From an uncultured Nitrospirales bacterium (GTDB lineage Bacteria > Nitrospirota > Nitrospiria > Nitrospirales > UBA8639): 64,000 bases of DNA. Positions 43,432-56,950 of this stretch are shown piece after piece (position 1 is the stretch's first letter; each line of letters opens with the position of its first letter). The stretch covers positions 2,389,001 through 2,453,000 of the forward strand of contig OY282373.1 of NCBI GenBank assembly GCA_958295805.1, in the 5' to 3' direction. Under the pieces are notes generated by a model. It worked only from the letters and a program-made list of their open reading frames with translations, ran no database searches and had not been told where the DNA came from. A program made the translations under genes and the position numbers.

Positions 43432-43851
43432 TCAGACCGAATACTCGCCTCGCACGACGAATTTGGTCGCCAACGGCAGCTTATGGCCGGCCAAACGAAA
43501 CGCCTCTTCAGCGACGCTTCTCGAAACATCATCCATTTCATAGAGAATTCGACCAGGCTTGACCACCGCAACCCAAAATTCCGGACTGCCTTTTCCTTTT
43601 CCCATTCGCACTTCTGCCGGCTTTTTGGTAATCGGTTTATCAGGGAAAATTCGCGTCCAGATTCTGCCTCCGCGCTTCACGTGGCGCGTCATCGCAATCC
43701 GTGCCGCCTCGATTTGCCTCGCCGTAATCCGCCCGGGCTCAAGCACTTTGAGCCCAAATTGCCCGAACGAAACGTCACTGCCCCGGTAAGCCTTCCCATA
43801 CATACGGCCTTTCTGCATTTTTCGAAATTTGACTTTTTTAGGGGCTAACAT
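43432..43851 (-). CDS. rplP: 50S ribosomal protein L16
   Basis: 139 aa from ATG 43851 ([20 protein letters not shown]), the standard L16 start; the upstream extension is not L16-like. It contains [20 protein letters not shown] and GPSEFW-like [20 protein letters not shown]. It organises the A-site region of the 50S. Confidence 0.97.
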   Translation of the reverse strand: MLAPKKVKFRKMQKGRMYGKAYRGSDVSFGQFGLKVLEPGRITARQIEAARIAMTRHVKRGGRIWTRIFPDKPITKKPAEVRMGKGKGSPEFWVAVVKPGRILYEMDDVSRSVAEEAFRLAGHKLPLATKFVVRGEYSV

Positions 43852-43927
43852 GTTTTGGTCACACCAGACGTTCTGAATACACAATCAAGACGAAAAGGGA
43901 CGTGAGTCCTGCCAATTCCCAATCCTG

Positions 43928-44593
43928 CTATAGGACGCTCAAAGACGACTCTTCTTTGGTCACGGACGGCAATTCGGCGTCACCCTTATAAATCCAAGCC
44001 TTCACCCCAATGATGCCCATGGTCGTATGGGATTCGGCAAACCCGTAATCTACGTCAGCCCGCAGAGTATGAAGCGGGACACGACCTTCCCGATACCATT
44101 CGGTTCTAGCGATTTCATTCCCACCCAACCTGCCTGCACACGATACCCGAACGCCTTGGGCGCCCAAGCGAAGGGCCGACGCTACGCTTCTTTTCATGGC
44201 ACGACGGAAGGAAACGCGCTTCTCCAACTGCAAGGCGATATTTTCGGCGACCAGTTGAGCATCCAATTCCGGTTTCTTAATTTCCTTGACGGTCACGTAG
44301 ACCTTTCGACCGTATCGTTGCTCTAACGAACCCTTTAACTTATCAACTTCCGCGCCCTTTCTTCCGATAATAATGCCCGGGCGTGCCGTATAAATGATGA
44401 CTTTGACCTGATTCCCGGAACGTTCAAGTTCAACTCGTGAAATGCCGGCATGATATAAACGAGATTTGACGGTTCTCCGAATTTCCACGTCCTCGTGCAA
44501 CAATTTCACAAAATCTTTCTTGGCGTACCATCGAGAATTCCAGGTCCGGGTATAACCAAGTCGAAAACCATACGGATGCGTTTTTTGCCCCAT
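43928..44593 (-). CDS. rpsC: 30S ribosomal protein S3
   Basis: 221 aa. It begins [20 protein letters not shown]; the KH domain has [20 protein letters not shown], and the C-terminal region [20 protein letters not shown] is canonical. S3 lies at the mRNA entry site and has helicase function with S4 and S5. Confidence 0.97.
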   Translation of the reverse strand: MGQKTHPYGFRLGYTRTWNSRWYAKKDFVKLLHEDVEIRRTVKSRLYHAGISRVELERSGNQVKVIIYTARPGIIIGRKGAEVDKLKGSLEQRYGRKVYVTVKEIKKPELDAQLVAENIALQLEKRVSFRRAMKRSVASALRLGAQGVRVSCAGRLGGNEIARTEWYREGRVPLHTLRADVDYGFAESHTTMGIIGVKAWIYKGDAELPSVTKEESSLSVL

Positions 44594-44602
44594 AATCCCT
44601 GT

Positions 44603-44986
44603 TTACCTCGCTACACCAACTGAACGAACTCGCTCCGGTTCGACGTCTCCACTCATCTGGGAAACCACGATAGTCACGTGACTCGTTCGCTTATGAATGG
44701 GGCTTGCCCGCCCCATGGATCTGGCCAGGAATCGCTTTAAGACAGGGCCGCCATCCACATAGGCCTTTGCGATTCTCAACGACTCGGCATCCCCCAACTC
44801 CTTTTGTTCGGCATTCGCAACGGCAGACTTCAACACCTTTTCCACGACCGGGGCCGCGGCTCTCGGCAAGTATTTGAGCATCGCCAACGCCTCAGGCACC
44901 GCACGCCCGCGAATTAAATCAACCACCATTCGCACTTTCCTCGGCGTCATTCTGACGTATCTCAATACCGCCTTTGCTTCAGCCAT
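44603..44986 (-). CDS. rplV: 50S ribosomal protein L22
   Basis: 127 aa from ATG 44986 ([20 protein letters not shown]), the usual L22 beginning; eight extra codons upstream are possible. [20 protein letters not shown] and the tunnel hairpin [19 protein letters not shown] are conserved. It lines the exit tunnel near the macrolide site. Confidence 0.95.
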   Translation of the reverse strand: MAEAKAVLRYVRMTPRKVRMVVDLIRGRAVPEALAMLKYLPRAAAPVVEKVLKSAVANAEQKELGDAESLRIAKAYVDGGPVLKRFLARSMGRASPIHKRTSHVTIVVSQMSGDVEPERVRSVGVAR

Positions 44987-45012
44987 GGCTTGTCCTCGTT
45001 CGTTGACCATTC

Positions 45013-45300
45013 TTACTTTAATGGAACGGCTTTTTCCGTTTTGGCGGCACCATGCCCCTTAAAAAACCGAGTAGGAGCAAACTCTCCGAGCTTATGTCCC
45101 ACCATATTTTCCGTCACGTAGACCGGGATAAATTTCTTTCCATTATGCACGGCAAACGTATGCCCGATCATTTCTGGAATCACCGTTGATCGACGCGACC
45201 AAGTCTTAATCAATTTCCGGTCACGAGACTGGTTCATCTTCTCAATCTTTTCCATAAGGTGCGAGTCGATAAACGGCCCTTTACGAATTGAACGCGGCAT
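45013..45300 (-). CDS. rpsS: 30S ribosomal protein S19
   Basis: 95 aa from ATG 45300 ([20 protein letters not shown]). A longer in-frame reading to 45471 lies within rplB and is an artefact. [20 protein letters not shown] and [19 protein letters not shown] are S19 signatures. Confidence 0.97.
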   Translation of the reverse strand: MPRSIRKGPFIDSHLMEKIEKMNQSRDRKLIKTWSRRSTVIPEMIGHTFAVHNGKKFIPVYVTENMVGHKLGEFAPTRFFKGHGAAKTEKAVPLK

Positions 45301-45322
45301 AGTCGGTTTCCGTTCGTTATTC

Positions 45323-46153
45323 CTATTTCGTCCGTCGAGAAATAATGAACCGCGAGGACGCTTTCTTCTTCTTCCGAGTCTTAAATCCTTTGGTGGGTAC
45401 ACCCCATGGAGAGACCGGATGGGGATTGCCTTGACCGGATTTGCCTTCACCACCGCCATGAGGATGATCAACGGGATTCATCACCACCCCTCGAACGTGT
45501 GGGCGCCTCCCCATCCACCTGGAACGCCCGGCTTTCCCAACTGCGACCTTCTCGTGATCAAGATTCCCGACTTGTCCCACGGTCGCCATACACGTCCCGA
45601 GAATCCGACGCATCTCGCCGGAAGCCAATCGAACCTGAACATACGACCCTTCTCGTCCCATCACCTGAGCCGCGGCCCCGGCACTCCGCGCCAATTGCCC
45701 CCCTTTTCCCTGCTTGAGTTCAATATTATGAATGATGGTTCCAAGAGGGATCGAAGACAACGGAAGGGCATTTCCAGGACGAATATCCGACCCAAGGCCA
45801 TCCTGAACGATGTCTCCCACCGACAAGCCCACCGGGCACAGAATGTACCGTTTCTCCCCATCGACGCAGGCAATCAACGCAATTCGAGCCGATCGATTGG
45901 GATCGTATTCGATCCGCACCACTTTTCCAGGCACGCCGACTTTATTTCGTTTAAAGTCAATAACGCGGTACAGGCGCTTATGCCCCCCTCCACGAAACCG
46001 ACTCGTCACCCGCCCCTGATCATTCCGACCACCGGAGTGAACCAGAGAGATCGTCAAACTTTTTTCAGGCCGCTCCTTCGACAACACGTCGTCCTTAAGG
46101 AACGTCATTCCCCGCCGACCAGGGGAGGTCGGCCGATACGGCTTAATGGGCAT
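45323..46153 (-). CDS. rplB: 50S ribosomal protein L2
   Basis: 276 aa. It contains the conserved catalytic-centre region [20 protein letters not shown] with the key histidine. The N-terminal [20 protein letters not shown] and [20 protein letters not shown] are also typical. It is required for subunit joining and peptidyl transferase function. Confidence 0.98.
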   Translation of the reverse strand: MPIKPYRPTSPGRRGMTFLKDDVLSKERPEKSLTISLVHSGGRNDQGRVTSRFRGGGHKRLYRVIDFKRNKVGVPGKVVRIEYDPNRSARIALIACVDGEKRYILCPVGLSVGDIVQDGLGSDIRPGNALPLSSIPLGTIIHNIELKQGKGGQLARSAGAAAQVMGREGSYVQVRLASGEMRRILGTCMATVGQVGNLDHEKVAVGKAGRSRWMGRRPHVRGVVMNPVDHPHGGGEGKSGQGNPHPVSPWGVPTKGFKTRKKKKASSRFIISRRTK

Positions 46154-46212
46154 CGCCTGCTCTCTCCCTTTTCTCCTGTAAGAGATTACACAAAGTGTCC
46201 AAACGCAAGCAC

Positions 46213-46506
46213 CTACGCACTTTCATACAACTCCAGTTTTTCTCCTTCATGGAGGGTCACGATGGCCTTCTTCCAATCCGGCCGCTTTCCCAGATATCGA
46301 CCTTGTCGCTTCTTCTTGCCCATCACCTTCATGACGTTCACGGACTTGACTTTCACGTTGAGCGCCGACTCGACGGCCCGACGGATCTCGATACGATTCA
46401 CGTCATGTTTCACGACAAACGCAACGCGGTTGGCACGGTCCTGAAGCCCCGTAATTTTTTCGGTCAACAACGGTCTGATTAGAACGTCAAACGGATCGCA
46501 CTTCAT
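46213..46506 (-). CDS. rplW: 50S ribosomal protein L23
   Basis: 97 aa from ATG 46506, whose ATGA overlaps the rplD stop. [20 protein letters not shown] and [20 protein letters not shown] are L23 hallmarks, as is [20 protein letters not shown]. It is at the exit tunnel and is the trigger factor dock. Confidence 0.96.
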   Translation of the reverse strand: MKCDPFDVLIRPLLTEKITGLQDRANRVAFVVKHDVNRIEIRRAVESALNVKVKSVNVMKVMGKKKRQGRYLGKRPDWKKAIVTLHEGEKLELYESA

Positions 46507-47126
46507 GACCATAACTCCTGAAGCGTAGCCACTTCATCTTTCAACACCACGAGCGTGTGATATCGAAGCACGTCGTACACGTTGAGTTCGTGGGGCGAGA
46601 CGGCCTTTGCCCGAGCCAAATTCCGAGTCGCGCGTAAGACCGCGTGACTGTCTTGACCCACGACGAAAAGGACCGTGCCGGTCAACCCCAATTGACTGAT
46701 GGCCCGTGCCATCCACTTGGTCTTTGGTTCAGGAAACGACAGTTCCGACAGAATCACGAGATCGCCCGCCGCCTTCTTTGCGGACAATGCACTTTGCATG
46801 GCCTTTCGATACATTTTTTTGGACATGGCGGACTGATACGTTCGTGGCCGAGGCCCAAAAACCGTTCCTCCATGACGCCATACAGGAGATCGATTCGAAC
46901 CGACTCGAGCACGCCCGGTGTGTTTTTGCTTCCACGGTTTCTTCCCAGTCCCACTCACCTCCCCACGGCTTTTCGTACTGGCCGTCCCCTGACGGAGAGA
47001 GGCGCGCTGCATCACCACGGCTGAATGTACCAGAGACCCGTGCGGTTCCACTGCAAAGACTTGATCACTTACCTCAACGGCTCCCACGGATTGTTTCTGT
47101 TGGTCCACGACTTCTATGAAGGCCAT
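46503..47126 (-). CDS. rplD: 50S ribosomal protein L4
   Basis: 207 aa. It contains GTASTKSRGEVSGTGKKPWK and QKHTGRARVGSNRSPVWRHG, the extended loop that reaches the exit tunnel, then GGTVFGPRPRTYQSAMSKKM. In E. coli L4 also represses its own operon; no test is possible here. Confidence 0.97.
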   Translation of the reverse strand: MAFIEVVDQQKQSVGAVEVSDQVFAVEPHGSLVHSAVVMQRASLRQGTASTKSRGEVSGTGKKPWKQKHTGRARVGSNRSPVWRHGGTVFGPRPRTYQSAMSKKMYRKAMQSALSAKKAAGDLVILSELSFPEPKTKWMARAISQLGLTGTVLFVVGQDSHAVLRATRNLARAKAVSPHELNVYDVLRYHTLVVLKDEVATLQELWS

Positions 47127-47132
47127 AATCCC

Positions 47133-47759
47133 CTACGATTTTCCTGCTTTACGGATCAGAACCAATCCACCCACGGGACCGGGAACAGATCCGAAAATAA
47201 GAACCAGGTTTTCCTCTGATCGAATTTCCATCACCTGCAACCCTTTGACCGTGACCCGCTCATTCCCCATCTGCCCGGGAAGCGACTTATTCTTCAAAAC
47301 ACGAGAGGGATACGAGCTGCTTCCAATGGACCCCGGAGCACGATGAAACATCGAACCGTGACTGGCAGGCCCGCCAGCGTAATTATGCCGTTTCATGACG
47401 CCCTGAAACCCCTTGCCTTTGGAGGTACCTTGCACATGAACCAGATCACCTTTTTCAAACAGGCCTACGGTCACGGCATCCCCCACCGCGGGATCCGGCA
47501 TATCACGAAACTCGCGCAAATACTTAAAAAGCTTTTCAGAACCGGCAGAACGAAGATGCCCAGCTTCAGCTTTGGTGAGTTTCCGCTCGGGCACTTCGAC
47601 GTAACCAAGCTGCACGGCCTCGTATCCATGACGTTCCTTGGTCCGGACGGCAGTCACGTAACAAGGACCGGCTTCGATAACGGTCACGGGATGGAGACGA
47701 CGATGCTCATCGTAAATCTGCGTCATTCCCAATTTCTTCCCTATCAATCCGCTACTCAT
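47133..47759 (-). CDS. rplC: 50S ribosomal protein L3
   Basis: 208 aa. It begins SGLIGKKLGMTQIYDEHRRL; the L3 signature FEKGDLVHVQGTSKGKGFQG and KRHNYAGGPASHGSMFHRAP follow. It is a primary assembly initiator near the peptidyl transferase centre. Confidence 0.98.
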   Translation of the reverse strand: MSSGLIGKKLGMTQIYDEHRRLHPVTVIEAGPCYVTAVRTKERHGYEAVQLGYVEVPERKLTKAEAGHLRSAGSEKLFKYLREFRDMPDPAVGDAVTVGLFEKGDLVHVQGTSKGKGFQGVMKRHNYAGGPASHGSMFHRAPGSIGSSSYPSRVLKNKSLPGQMGNERVTVKGLQVMEIRSEENLVLIFGSVPGPVGGLVLIRKAGKS

Positions 47760-47799
47760 GTGAACCTTTCACCCTGCAAGTTTCATGAACGACGTCATC

Positions 47800-48117
47800 C
47801 TACAGCTTGATTTCAACGTCAACTCCAGCGGCCAGATTTAACTTCATCAAGGCATCCATTGTTTCTGGAGTGGGGTCGAGAATATCCAACAGCCGTTTGT
47901 GGGTACGGATTTCAAACTGTTCGCGGGACTTCTTATCAGCATGAGTAGATCGTTGAATAGTAAATTTCTCAATACGGGTGGGAAGAGGAATAGGCCCGAC
48001 AACGCGCGCGCCCGTCTGTTTCACGGTGTCCACAATTTCCCGCACCGATTGATCGAGAATCCGGTAATCAAAGCCCTTCAATCGAATGCGAATGCGTTGA
48101 TCTACACTGACAACCAC
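47800..48117 (-). CDS. rpsJ: 30S ribosomal protein S10
   Basis: 105 aa, beginning with [20 protein letters not shown] and carrying [20 protein letters not shown], both S10 hallmarks. It is first of the S10 operon, about 55 bp after tuf, and also acts as NusE in antitermination complexes. Confidence 0.97.
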   Translation of the reverse strand: MVVSVDQRIRIRLKGFDYRILDQSVREIVDTVKQTGARVVGPIPLPTRIEKFTIQRSTHADKKSREQFEIRTHKRLLDILDPTPETMDALMKLNLAAGVDVEIKL

Positions 48118-48172
48118 TGAATTTCTCCTTCAGCAAGCGGGGGAGCCGTCTGGCTCGGCTGCCCCGCCGTCC

Positions 48173-49378
<1,206 letters not shown>

Positions 49379-49478
49379 CGCCCCCTCCCTCTTTCAATGC
49401 GAATCTTTTGAGACTCACCGAGAAAGAAACAATATAAAACCTGTCGCTTTCTTATCTTTCCAAATAAAACGGAGAACG

Positions 49479-51560
49479 TTATTCTCCACGTTGTTTGCTG
49501 ATAATCTGATCAGCCAGTTGTTTCGGAACCGGATGGTAATTATCAAATTCCATCGAATGTGTGGCCCTGCCTTGAGTTTTGGAGCGAAGGCCCGTAGCAT
49601 ACCCAAACATTTCGCCCAAGGGGACCGTGGACTCCACGGCCTGCGACCCGGCTCTCGCTTTGATTCCATGAACTTTTCCACGTCGAGAATTCAAATCCCC
49701 AATGACGTCACCCATAAAGTCCTGCGGAACCAGAACCTCCACTTTCATCACCGGCTCAAGCAGAATGGGGTTGGCTTTGTGACAGGCCTGTTCAAAGGCC
49801 ATGGACGCAGCGATTTTGAAGGCCATTTCACTTGAATCGACCTCATGAAACGAACCATCAAACAATGTGACTCGAATATCCCGCATCGGATATCCCGCCA
49901 TCACGCCGGACTCCATACGCCCCTGCACCCCCTTCTGTACTGCGGGGATATATTCACGCGGAATCGTGCCGCCGACGATCTTGTTGACGAACTCCAGACC
50001 CGCACCGGGTTCAGACGGCTCAACCGTTAACACCACGTGCCCGTACTGCCCTCGACCACCCGATTGCTTGATATATTTTCCCTCGGCTTCTCCCTTCTTG
50101 CGAATCGTCTCCCGATACGCAACCTCAGGTTTTCCGACGTTGGCCTGAACCTTAAATTCCCTGACCAGCCGATCAACAATAATTTCCAGATGTAATTCCC
50201 CCATTCCCGAAATGATGGTTTGAGCGGTTTCCTCGTCACTCCGAACGTGAAAGGACGGGTCCTCTTGAGCCAGTTTTTCTAAAGAAAAACCAAGTTTCTC
50301 AAGATCCTGTTTGGTCTTGGGTTCTACCGCCATGGAAATGACCGGTTCTGGAAATTTAATCACCTCTAACAAGATTTGATGCTTTTCATCGGCTAAGGTA
50401 TCACCCGTTCTCGTGCCTTTCATTCCAACCGCGGCCGCGATATCCCCCGAATATACGATGTCGATATCTTCACGTTTATTCGCGTGCATTTTGAGCAAAC
50501 GGCCGATCCGCTCGCGCTTCCCCTGGGTGACGTTATACACGTACGAGCCCGTTTCTAATCTCCCGGAATACACGCGGAAATACGTGAGCTGCCCGGCAAA
50601 GGGATCCGTCAAGATCTTAAAAGCTAACGCCGAAAACGTCTCTTGCTCATTGGCCTTACGGGTCAAGGGATTGCCGTTCACCGGATCCACTCCCTCCACT
50701 TCAGGCACGTCCAACGGCGACGGCAAATACTCCACCACGGCGTCAAGCAACGGCTGGACTCCTTTATTCTTAAAGGCCGACCCGCAGAGGACCGGCGTCA
50801 CTTTCAGGCGATTGGTCCCCGCACGGATCGCACGCTTGATTTCATCCGGTTTGAGCGAGTCACCGTTCAGGTATTGCTCAAGAACAATTTCATCAAATTC
50901 CGCGACGGCTTCCAACATGTGGTCTCGATATTCCTGAGCCAGGGGTAACAGGTCAGGCGAAATATCCTCAACCACGAAACTGGCACCTAAGGTTTCGTCG
51001 TCAAAGAGGTACGACTTCATCACGACGAGATCCACCACTCCTCGAAAATCCGCTTCTTTTCCAATGGGCAGTTGCACGGGAACCGGGGTTGCCCCCAAGC
51101 GATCGACAATGGTCTGAATGCTCCCCAGAAAATCGGCGCCCACTCGATCCATCTTATTTAGAAAGGTAATTCGAGGAACGCGATATTTATCGGCCTGACG
51201 CCAAACCGTTTCGGTTTGCGGTTCGACCCCTTGCACCGAATCAAACACGGCCACGGCTCCATCCAACACGCGAAGAGACCGTTCGACTTCCACCGTAAAG
51301 TCCACGTGCCCGGGTGTATCGATGATATTAATGCGGTGATCTTTCCAGAAACAGGTTGTCGCGGCAGACGTAATGGTAATCCCTCGCTCACGTTCCTGTT
51401 CCATCCAATCCATTTGAGCCGCGCCTTCGTGGACTTCTCCCATCCGATGCGAAACGCCGGTATAAAACAGGATGCGTTCGGTCGTCGTGGTTTTACCCGC
51501 GTCAATATGGGCCATGATGCCGATATTGCGCGTCCGCTCTAATGGATATTCCTTTGTCAC
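49479..51560 (-). CDS. fusA: Translation elongation factor G
   Basis: 693 aa from GTG 51560 ([20 protein letters not shown]), which has GGAGGAAGG just upstream; the longer reading to 51647 is rejected. G1 is [13 protein letters not shown]3 [12 protein letters not shown] and G4 NKMDR. Domain IV contains [20 protein letters not shown]. It catalyses ribosomal translocation. Order rpsL-rpsG-fusA-tuf is the classic str operon. Confidence 0.97.
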   Translation of the reverse strand: MTKEYPLERTRNIGIMAHIDAGKTTTTERILFYTGVSHRMGEVHEGAAQMDWMEQERERGITITSAATTCFWKDHRINIIDTPGHVDFTVEVERSLRVLDGAVAVFDSVQGVEPQTETVWRQADKYRVPRITFLNKMDRVGADFLGSIQTIVDRLGATPVPVQLPIGKEADFRGVVDLVVMKSYLFDDETLGASFVVEDISPDLLPLAQEYRDHMLEAVAEFDEIVLEQYLNGDSLKPDEIKRAIRAGTNRLKVTPVLCGSAFKNKGVQPLLDAVVEYLPSPLDVPEVEGVDPVNGNPLTRKANEQETFSALAFKILTDPFAGQLTYFRVYSGRLETGSYVYNVTQGKRERIGRLLKMHANKREDIDIVYSGDIAAAVGMKGTRTGDTLADEKHQILLEVIKFPEPVISMAVEPKTKQDLEKLGFSLEKLAQEDPSFHVRSDEETAQTIISGMGELHLEIIVDRLVREFKVQANVGKPEVAYRETIRKKGEAEGKYIKQSGGRGQYGHVVLTVEPSEPGAGLEFVNKIVGGTIPREYIPAVQKGVQGRMESGVMAGYPMRDIRVTLFDGSFHEVDSSEMAFKIAASMAFEQACHKANPILLEPVMKVEVLVPQDFMGDVIGDLNSRRGKVHGIKARAGSQAVESTVPLGEMFGYATGLRSKTQGRATHSMEFDNYHPVPKQLADQIISKQRGE

Positions 51561-51692
51561 CCTTCCTCCAAACACAACAATGCTGTAGTCCGTCCACCCC
51601 TTCTCAATCAGAACAACGTCGCTCAGGACGCCGATTGAGAAAAACAAAAACCCGACGTGTGCAGAGTGGTTCGACTACAGCAACAGAAACCG

Positions 51693-52163
51693 TTACCAAC
51701 GGTAATGTGCAAACGCACGATTTGCCTCTGCCATTCTGTGCGTCTCGTCTCGTTTCTTGACCGCAGCCCCCGTGTTACTGGCAGCATCAAGTAACTCGGC
51801 GGCAAGCTTTTCTTGCATACTCTTGCCGGTTCGAGCCCGCGCACTTTTCTTAATCCATCGAAAGGCCAAGGCCACCTGTCTGACTGGTCGAATTTCGACG
51901 GGCACCTGATATGACGCACCACCTACCCGTCTTGACTTGACTTCCACCATTGGCTTGACGTTGCCAAGAGCGGAATGGAAGACCTTCAAAGGATCGCTGC
52001 CGGTCTTCCCGTGAATCACATCAAATGCCCCATAACACACACGCTGCGCAGTACTTTTTTTGCCTCTGGTCATCAGGATATTGACAAACTTTCCCACCAA
52101 GTGATCCCGATATTTTGAATCGGCTGGATGCGTTCTGACTCCGGCTCCGCGACCACGAGACAT
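51693..52163 (-). CDS. rpsG: 30S ribosomal protein S7
   Basis: 156 aa. It begins [20 protein letters not shown], with [20 protein letters not shown] and [20 protein letters not shown], standard S7 motifs. It nucleates assembly of the 30S head and can regulate the str operon. Confidence 0.97.
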   Translation of the reverse strand: MSRGRGAGVRTHPADSKYRDHLVGKFVNILMTRGKKSTAQRVCYGAFDVIHGKTGSDPLKVFHSALGNVKPMVEVKSRRVGGASYQVPVEIRPVRQVALAFRWIKKSARARTGKSMQEKLAAELLDAASNTGAAVKKRDETHRMAEANRAFAHYRW

Positions 52164-52199
52164 GTTTTAAGCCACCTTCTCCATCGGATACATGATTCT

Positions 52200-52571
52200 T
52201 TATTTCGGTTTCTTAGCTCCATACTTGGAACGGCCCTGTTTTCGATTGGCCACTCCCACGGCGTCAAGTGTTCCGCGGACCAAATGATACCGCACCCCGG
52301 GCAGATCCTTCACCCGACCACCCCGAACCAGAACAATGGAATGCTCTTGTAAATTATGCCCCATGCCCGGAATATACGTGGTCACCTCTACCCCGGTTGT
52401 CAAACGCACACGAGCCACTTTCCGTAACGCCGAATTTGGCTTTTTCGGGGTCGTGGTATACACGCGCAAACACACCCCACGCCGTTGAGGACAACGATTC
52501 AGCGCCGGACTATTACTCGTGACTTTTGGAGCCGTTCGACCTTTTCTCACGAGTTGATTGACCGTCGGCAT
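52200..52571 (-). CDS. rpsL: 30S ribosomal protein S12
   Basis: 123 aa. It contains [20 protein letters not shown] and [20 protein letters not shown]; the lysines in PKKPNS and VKDLPG are those of streptomycin-sensitive S12. It sits at the decoding centre. It follows rpoC after a 116-bp gap in which I see no other gene. Confidence 0.98.
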   Translation of the reverse strand: MPTVNQLVRKGRTAPKVTSNSPALNRCPQRRGVCLRVYTTTPKKPNSALRKVARVRLTTGVEVTTYIPGMGHNLQEHSIVLVRGGRVKDLPGVRYHLVRGTLDAVGVANRKQGRSKYGAKKPK

Positions 52572-52687
52572 CGCCTAACTGTTCCTTCCCGTTCGTCTAT
52601 TGAAAACGTACAACACGCGGACAACCGAACGATTGTATTGAAGACGAATTTTTCTGTCAAGGCAATCCATGACGTCTTCCACACTCG

Positions 52688-55600
52688 TCACGTGAATTGC
52701 CCCTCCAACTCTTTTCCTTGCTCGACTTCAGCCCCGCCATTGTCAAATCCGACTTCGAGTAAATCCTCCTGAGGCGTCGGCACAAAGGTTTCACGGTAGT
52801 AGGAGAATCCCGTTCCCGCCGGGATCAAACGACCCACAATGACGTTTTCTTTGAGTCCTCGTAAATCATCAAGCTGGCCATTGATCGCGGCTTCCGTCAG
52901 CACGCGCGTGGTCTCTTGGAAGGATGCCCCTGAAATAAAGCTGTCCGTACTCAATGAAGCTTTGGTAATACCCAAGAGGACCGGCTTGCCAATCGCCGGC
53001 TTGCCTCCTTCGGTGAGGACCCGGTGATTTTCATTGGAGAACGCAAATTTTCCAACTTGGGCTCCTGGCAAAAAGTTGGTATCCCCAGGGTCTTCAATGC
53101 GAATTTTTTTCAACATCTGCCGAGCAATAATTTCAATGTGCTTGTCGCTGATCGACACCCCCTGCAATCGATACACTTCTTGAACCTGATTCACGAGGTA
53201 ACGTTGCAATTCCCTGGGACCCAGCACGTTCAGAATATCATGAGGATTCGCCGACCCATCCATTAAAGGTTCACCGGCACGCACCCAATCCCCTTCATGC
53301 ACGTTGACGTGCTTGCCTCGAGGAATGAAGTATTCTTTCAGTCCCTCATCGTCTCCCATCTTGTTGTCAACGACCACCTTTCGCATGCCCTTGACAAATC
53401 CACCAAAGGAGATCTCTCCATCAATTTCACTGATAACCGCTTGCTCCTTCGGCTTTCTGGCCTCAAACAGCTCTGCCACCCTTGGCAACCCACCTGTAAT
53501 ATCTTTAGTTTTCGTGGTCTCTCGAGGAATTTTCGCTAAGATGTCCCCGGGATGGACGATCCCACCTTTTTCCACCTCTATGTGCGCGCCAACGGGCAGG
53601 AGATAGCGGGCCAGCGCTCCGGATCCTGGTAATTTCGCAGTCCGCCCTCCCTCATCCTTGATAGAAATTCTGGGGCGAAGATTGGTGCCGGCTTGCTCAA
53701 TGACCACCTTCCGGGACAGGCCCGTGATTTCGTCGACCTCTTCCTTCATGGTGACGCCTTCTGATGCTCTGCTGTCCGTTGCCGCCACGATATCACCATA
53801 GGCGATTTTCCCACCAACCTCCGTCAGAATGGTCAACGAATAGGGGTCCCACTCAACGAGTTTCTGCCCCACCGTCACCCGGGCACCGTCTCTTGCTTTA
53901 ATTTTGGCGCCATAGACGACTGGATATTTTTCCCGTTCCCGGCCGGAATCATCATAGACGGCGATCTTTGCGTTTCGATTCATGACCACCCATTCGCCTT
54001 GCTTATTCTTCACAGCCATCTTGCTATTATGAAAATCCGAGTTTCTCTTGGCGTCAAAACTGAGGTATTTCAACACTCCGTCATGGCGGGATTCGACCAC
54101 GCTTTGCTCCACGACTTTACTGGCGGTCCCGCCGATGTGGAAAGTCCGCATGGTTAATTGAGTGCCAGGCTCACCAATGGATTGCGCGGCGATCACTCCG
54201 ACCGGCTCACCCAATTCGATCAACTTTCCTTTGGCGAGATCCCGGCCATAACACCTCACGCACACGCCCCACCGCGACTGACAAGCCAACACCGACCGAA
54301 TGCGGACGTGGTCAATGCCTGCTTCAACCACCGCCTTCACGCGAGCTTCGTCTAATTCTTCGTTCGCGGCCACGATCACGTCATTGGTTAAAGGATCAAG
54401 AATATCTTCCGCGGCAATCCGACCTAAAATCCGTTCTTCTATAGGCTGGATCACTTCACCGCCTTCAACCAAGGCGGAGACATCAATCCCATCCGTCGTG
54501 TTGCAATCGTTTTCACTCACGATGACGTCTTGCGAAATATCGACCAGCCGCCTGGTCAGATACCCGGAATTTGCAGTTTTCAGTGCCGTATCGGCCAAGC
54601 CTTTTCGTGCTCCGTGCGTCGAGATAAAATATTGAAGGACCGTCAAGCCTTCCCGGAAGTTCGCCGTGATGGGTGTCTCAATAATCTCACCGGACGGCTT
54701 CGCCATTAATCCACGCATCCCGCCCAACTGCCGAATTTGCTGTGAACTCCCTCTCGCGCCCGAGTCGGCCATCATAAAGATGGGATTCAAGGTATCCTCC
54801 GGTCCTTGACCGCCGCCGGCCTTGATTTCTTTCATCATCTCATTGGCCACCTGCTCGCTCACGTGTGCCCAAATGTCAATAACCTTGTTGTAGCGCTCAC
54901 CGTTCGTGATCAGCCCCTCGCTGTACTGCTTCTCTACCTCCGATACGTCATTGTGCGCGTCACCCAGCAACACCGTCTTCTTACTGGGGATGTGCATGTT
55001 GTCAATGCAGATGGAGACCCCCGCCTTGGTGGCATAGTAGAACCCCATGTCCTTCAGTTTATCAAGCATCTTGACCGCGTCAAGTAAACCGGCCGTCCGA
55101 TACACCACGTCAATCAGCTTGGTCATTTCTTTTTTGGTCATGACCTGATTGACGTGGGCAAAGTCAATGGATGCAGGAAGAATTTCCCCAAACAACACCC
55201 GTCCGACGGTCGTTTCGACTAATTCCCCATTGATTCGCACTTTGACCTTGGCTTGCTCATCCAGTTGTCCCGCATCATACGCAATACGCACCTCTTCAAA
55301 CGAAGACAATGTTTTGCCTTCACCTTTGGCGCCCGGCCGTTCCTGCGTCAACCAATAACAACCCAGGACCATGTCTTGTGAGGGGATCGCAAGCGGACGG
55401 CCGTTCGCCGGCGACAGGACGTTGTTGATGGACATCATCAAGACGCGAGCTTCAATTTGCGCTTCAACCGTCAGAGGAACGTGAACGGCCATCTGATCGC
55501 CGTCGAAGTCCGCGTTAAACGCCGCGCAGACCAGGGGATGCAAGCGAATGGCTTTGCCTTCAACCAACACGGGATCAAACGCCTGCATGCCCAAGCGATG

Positions 55601-56890
55601 AAGCGTAGGAGCACGATTCAAAATCACGGGGTGTTCTCGAATCACTTCGTCCAACACGTCCCAGACCTCGGGTCGCTCCTTTTCCACCAGACGCTTGGCG
55701 CTTTTAATGGTGGTCGCCGCGCCACGTTCTTCCAACTTGTGAAAGATGAACGGCTTGAATAACTCCAACGCCATTTTTTTAGGCAACCCGCATTGATTCA
55801 ACTTCAGTTCCGGGCCCACCACGATGACCGACCGACCCGAATAGTCGACCCGTTTTCCCAGGAGATTTTGACGGAACCGGCCTTGCTTGCCTTTGAGCAT
55901 GTCGCTGAGGGACTTCAAGGCTCGTTTATTGGCCCCACGAATCGTCCGCCCCCTCCGCCCATTATCAAAGAGGGCATCCACGGCCTCCTGCAACATCCGC
56001 ATCTCGTTACGAATAATCACACCGGGCGCCTTTAATTCCACCAACCGTTTCAACCGGTTGTTTCGATTAATGACCCGTCGATAGAGATCGTTCAAATCAG
56101 AGGTGGCAAATCGTCCGCCGTCTAACGGCACTAGTGGTCTCAGTTCAGGCGGCAGCACCGGAATCACGTCCATAATCATCGATTCCGGTTTATTGCCCGA
56201 CTTATAAAAGGCCTCAATCACCTTCAGCCGCTTGGTAATTTTCTTGTTCAGGGCCACCGACGTCGTGGCCTTCACCTTGTCGTGGCGTTCGGCCCACAAG
56301 GTTTCAACGTCAATTGTTCTCAACAATTCACGAATGGCTTCAGCACCAATGCCGACCTGAAAGCCCTGTGGGCCGTATTGATCCACGTACTTCCGATATT
56401 CTTCCTCCGTGAGCAACTCTTTCTCTTTGAGGGGAGTATCCAACGGATCAATCACCACATACGCCTCAAAATAGAGAATTTTTTCCAACTGTTTCAGGCT
56501 CATGTCCAGAAGGATTCCAATCCGACTCGGGACTCCTTTCAAAAACCAGATGTGAGCAACGGGGGCGGCCAGTTCAATGTGCCCCATGCGTTCGCGACGG
56601 ACTTTCGATTGAATGACCTCAACCCCGCATTTATCGCAGACGATGCCGCGATGCTTCATCTGCTTATATTTCCCGCAATTGCACTGCCAATCCTTGGTCG
56701 GGCCGAAAATCTTCGCACAAAACAGTCCATCCTTTTCCGGCTTAAACGATCGATAATTGATGGTTTCCGGTTTTTTGACTTCTCCATATGACCACGAGCG
56801 AATTTTCTCCGGCGAAGCAATCCGAATGCGCATCGCGTCAAAGGACACGGCGTCACGCGGCTTTTCAAACAAAGCATAGATGCTTTCCAA
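52688..56890 (-). CDS. rpoC: DNA-directed RNA polymerase subunit beta'
   Basis: 1400 aa. The N-terminal zinc site [20 protein letters not shown] and the catalytic magnesium loop [12 protein letters not shown] are present, followed by the bridge helix and trigger loop regions and a second cysteine cluster ([18 protein letters not shown]). Length is typical. It follows rpoB after about 60 bp. Confidence 0.98.
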   Translation of the reverse strand: MESIYALFEKPRDAVSFDAMRIRIASPEKIRSWSYGEVKKPETINYRSFKPEKDGLFCAKIFGPTKDWQCNCGKYKQMKHRGIVCDKCGVEVIQSKVRRERMGHIELAAPVAHIWFLKGVPSRIGILLDMSLKQLEKILYFEAYVVIDPLDTPLKEKELLTEEEYRKYVDQYGPQGFQVGIGAEAIRELLRTIDVETLWAERHDKVKATTSVALNKKITKRLKVIEAFYKSGNKPESMIMDVIPVLPPELRPLVPLDGGRFATSDLNDLYRRVINRNNRLKRLVELKAPGVIIRNEMRMLQEAVDALFDNGRRGRTIRGANKRALKSLSDMLKGKQGRFRQNLLGKRVDYSGRSVIVVGPELKLNQCGLPKKMALELFKPFIFHKLEERGAATTIKSAKRLVEKERPEVWDVLDEVIREHPVILNRAPTLHRLGMQAFDPVLVEGKAIRLHPLVCAAFNADFDGDQMAVHVPLTVEAQIEARVLMMSINNVLSPANGRPLAIPSQDMVLGCYWLTQERPGAKGEGKTLSSFEEVRIAYDAGQLDEQAKVKVRINGELVETTVGRVLFGEILPASIDFAHVNQVMTKKEMTKLIDVVYRTAGLLDAVKMLDKLKDMGFYYATKAGVSICIDNMHIPSKKTVLLGDAHNDVSEVEKQYSEGLITNGERYNKVIDIWAHVSEQVANEMMKEIKAGGGQGPEDTLNPIFMMADSGARGSSQQIRQLGGMRGLMAKPSGEIIETPITANFREGLTVLQYFISTHGARKGLADTALKTANSGYLTRRLVDISQDVIVSENDCNTTDGIDVSALVEGGEVIQPIEERILGRIAAEDILDPLTNDVIVAANEELDEARVKAVVEAGIDHVRIRSVLACQSRWGVCVRCYGRDLAKGKLIELGEPVGVIAAQSIGEPGTQLTMRTFHIGGTASKVVEQSVVESRHDGVLKYLSFDAKRNSDFHNSKMAVKNKQGEWVVMNRNAKIAVYDDSGREREKYPVVYGAKIKARDGARVTVGQKLVEWDPYSLTILTEVGGKIAYGDIVAATDSRASEGVTMKEEVDEITGLSRKVVIEQAGTNLRPRISIKDEGGRTAKLPGSGALARYLLPVGAHIEVEKGGIVHPGDILAKIPRETTKTKDITGGLPRVAELFEARKPKEQAVISEIDGEISFGGFVKGMRKVVVDNKMGDDEGLKEYFIPRGKHVNVHEGDWVRAGEPLMDGSANPHDILNVLGPRELQRYLVNQVQEVYRLQGVSISDKHIEIIARQMLKKIRIEDPGDTNFLPGAQVGKFAFSNENHRVLTEGGKPAIGKPVLLGITKASLSTDSFISGASFQETTRVLTEAAINGQLDDLRGLKENVIVGRLIPAGTGFSYYRETFVPTPQEDLLEVGFDNGGAEVEQGKELEGQFT

Positions 56891-56950
56891 GGCACGACCC
56901 TCCTATTCGGAATGAGGAAATACTCGCGACGTGACTCATCAACGACGACG

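Noticed and set aside
45013-45471. 152-aa extended form of S19
   Set aside because: The first 57 codons overlap rplB in another frame; S19 begins at 45300.
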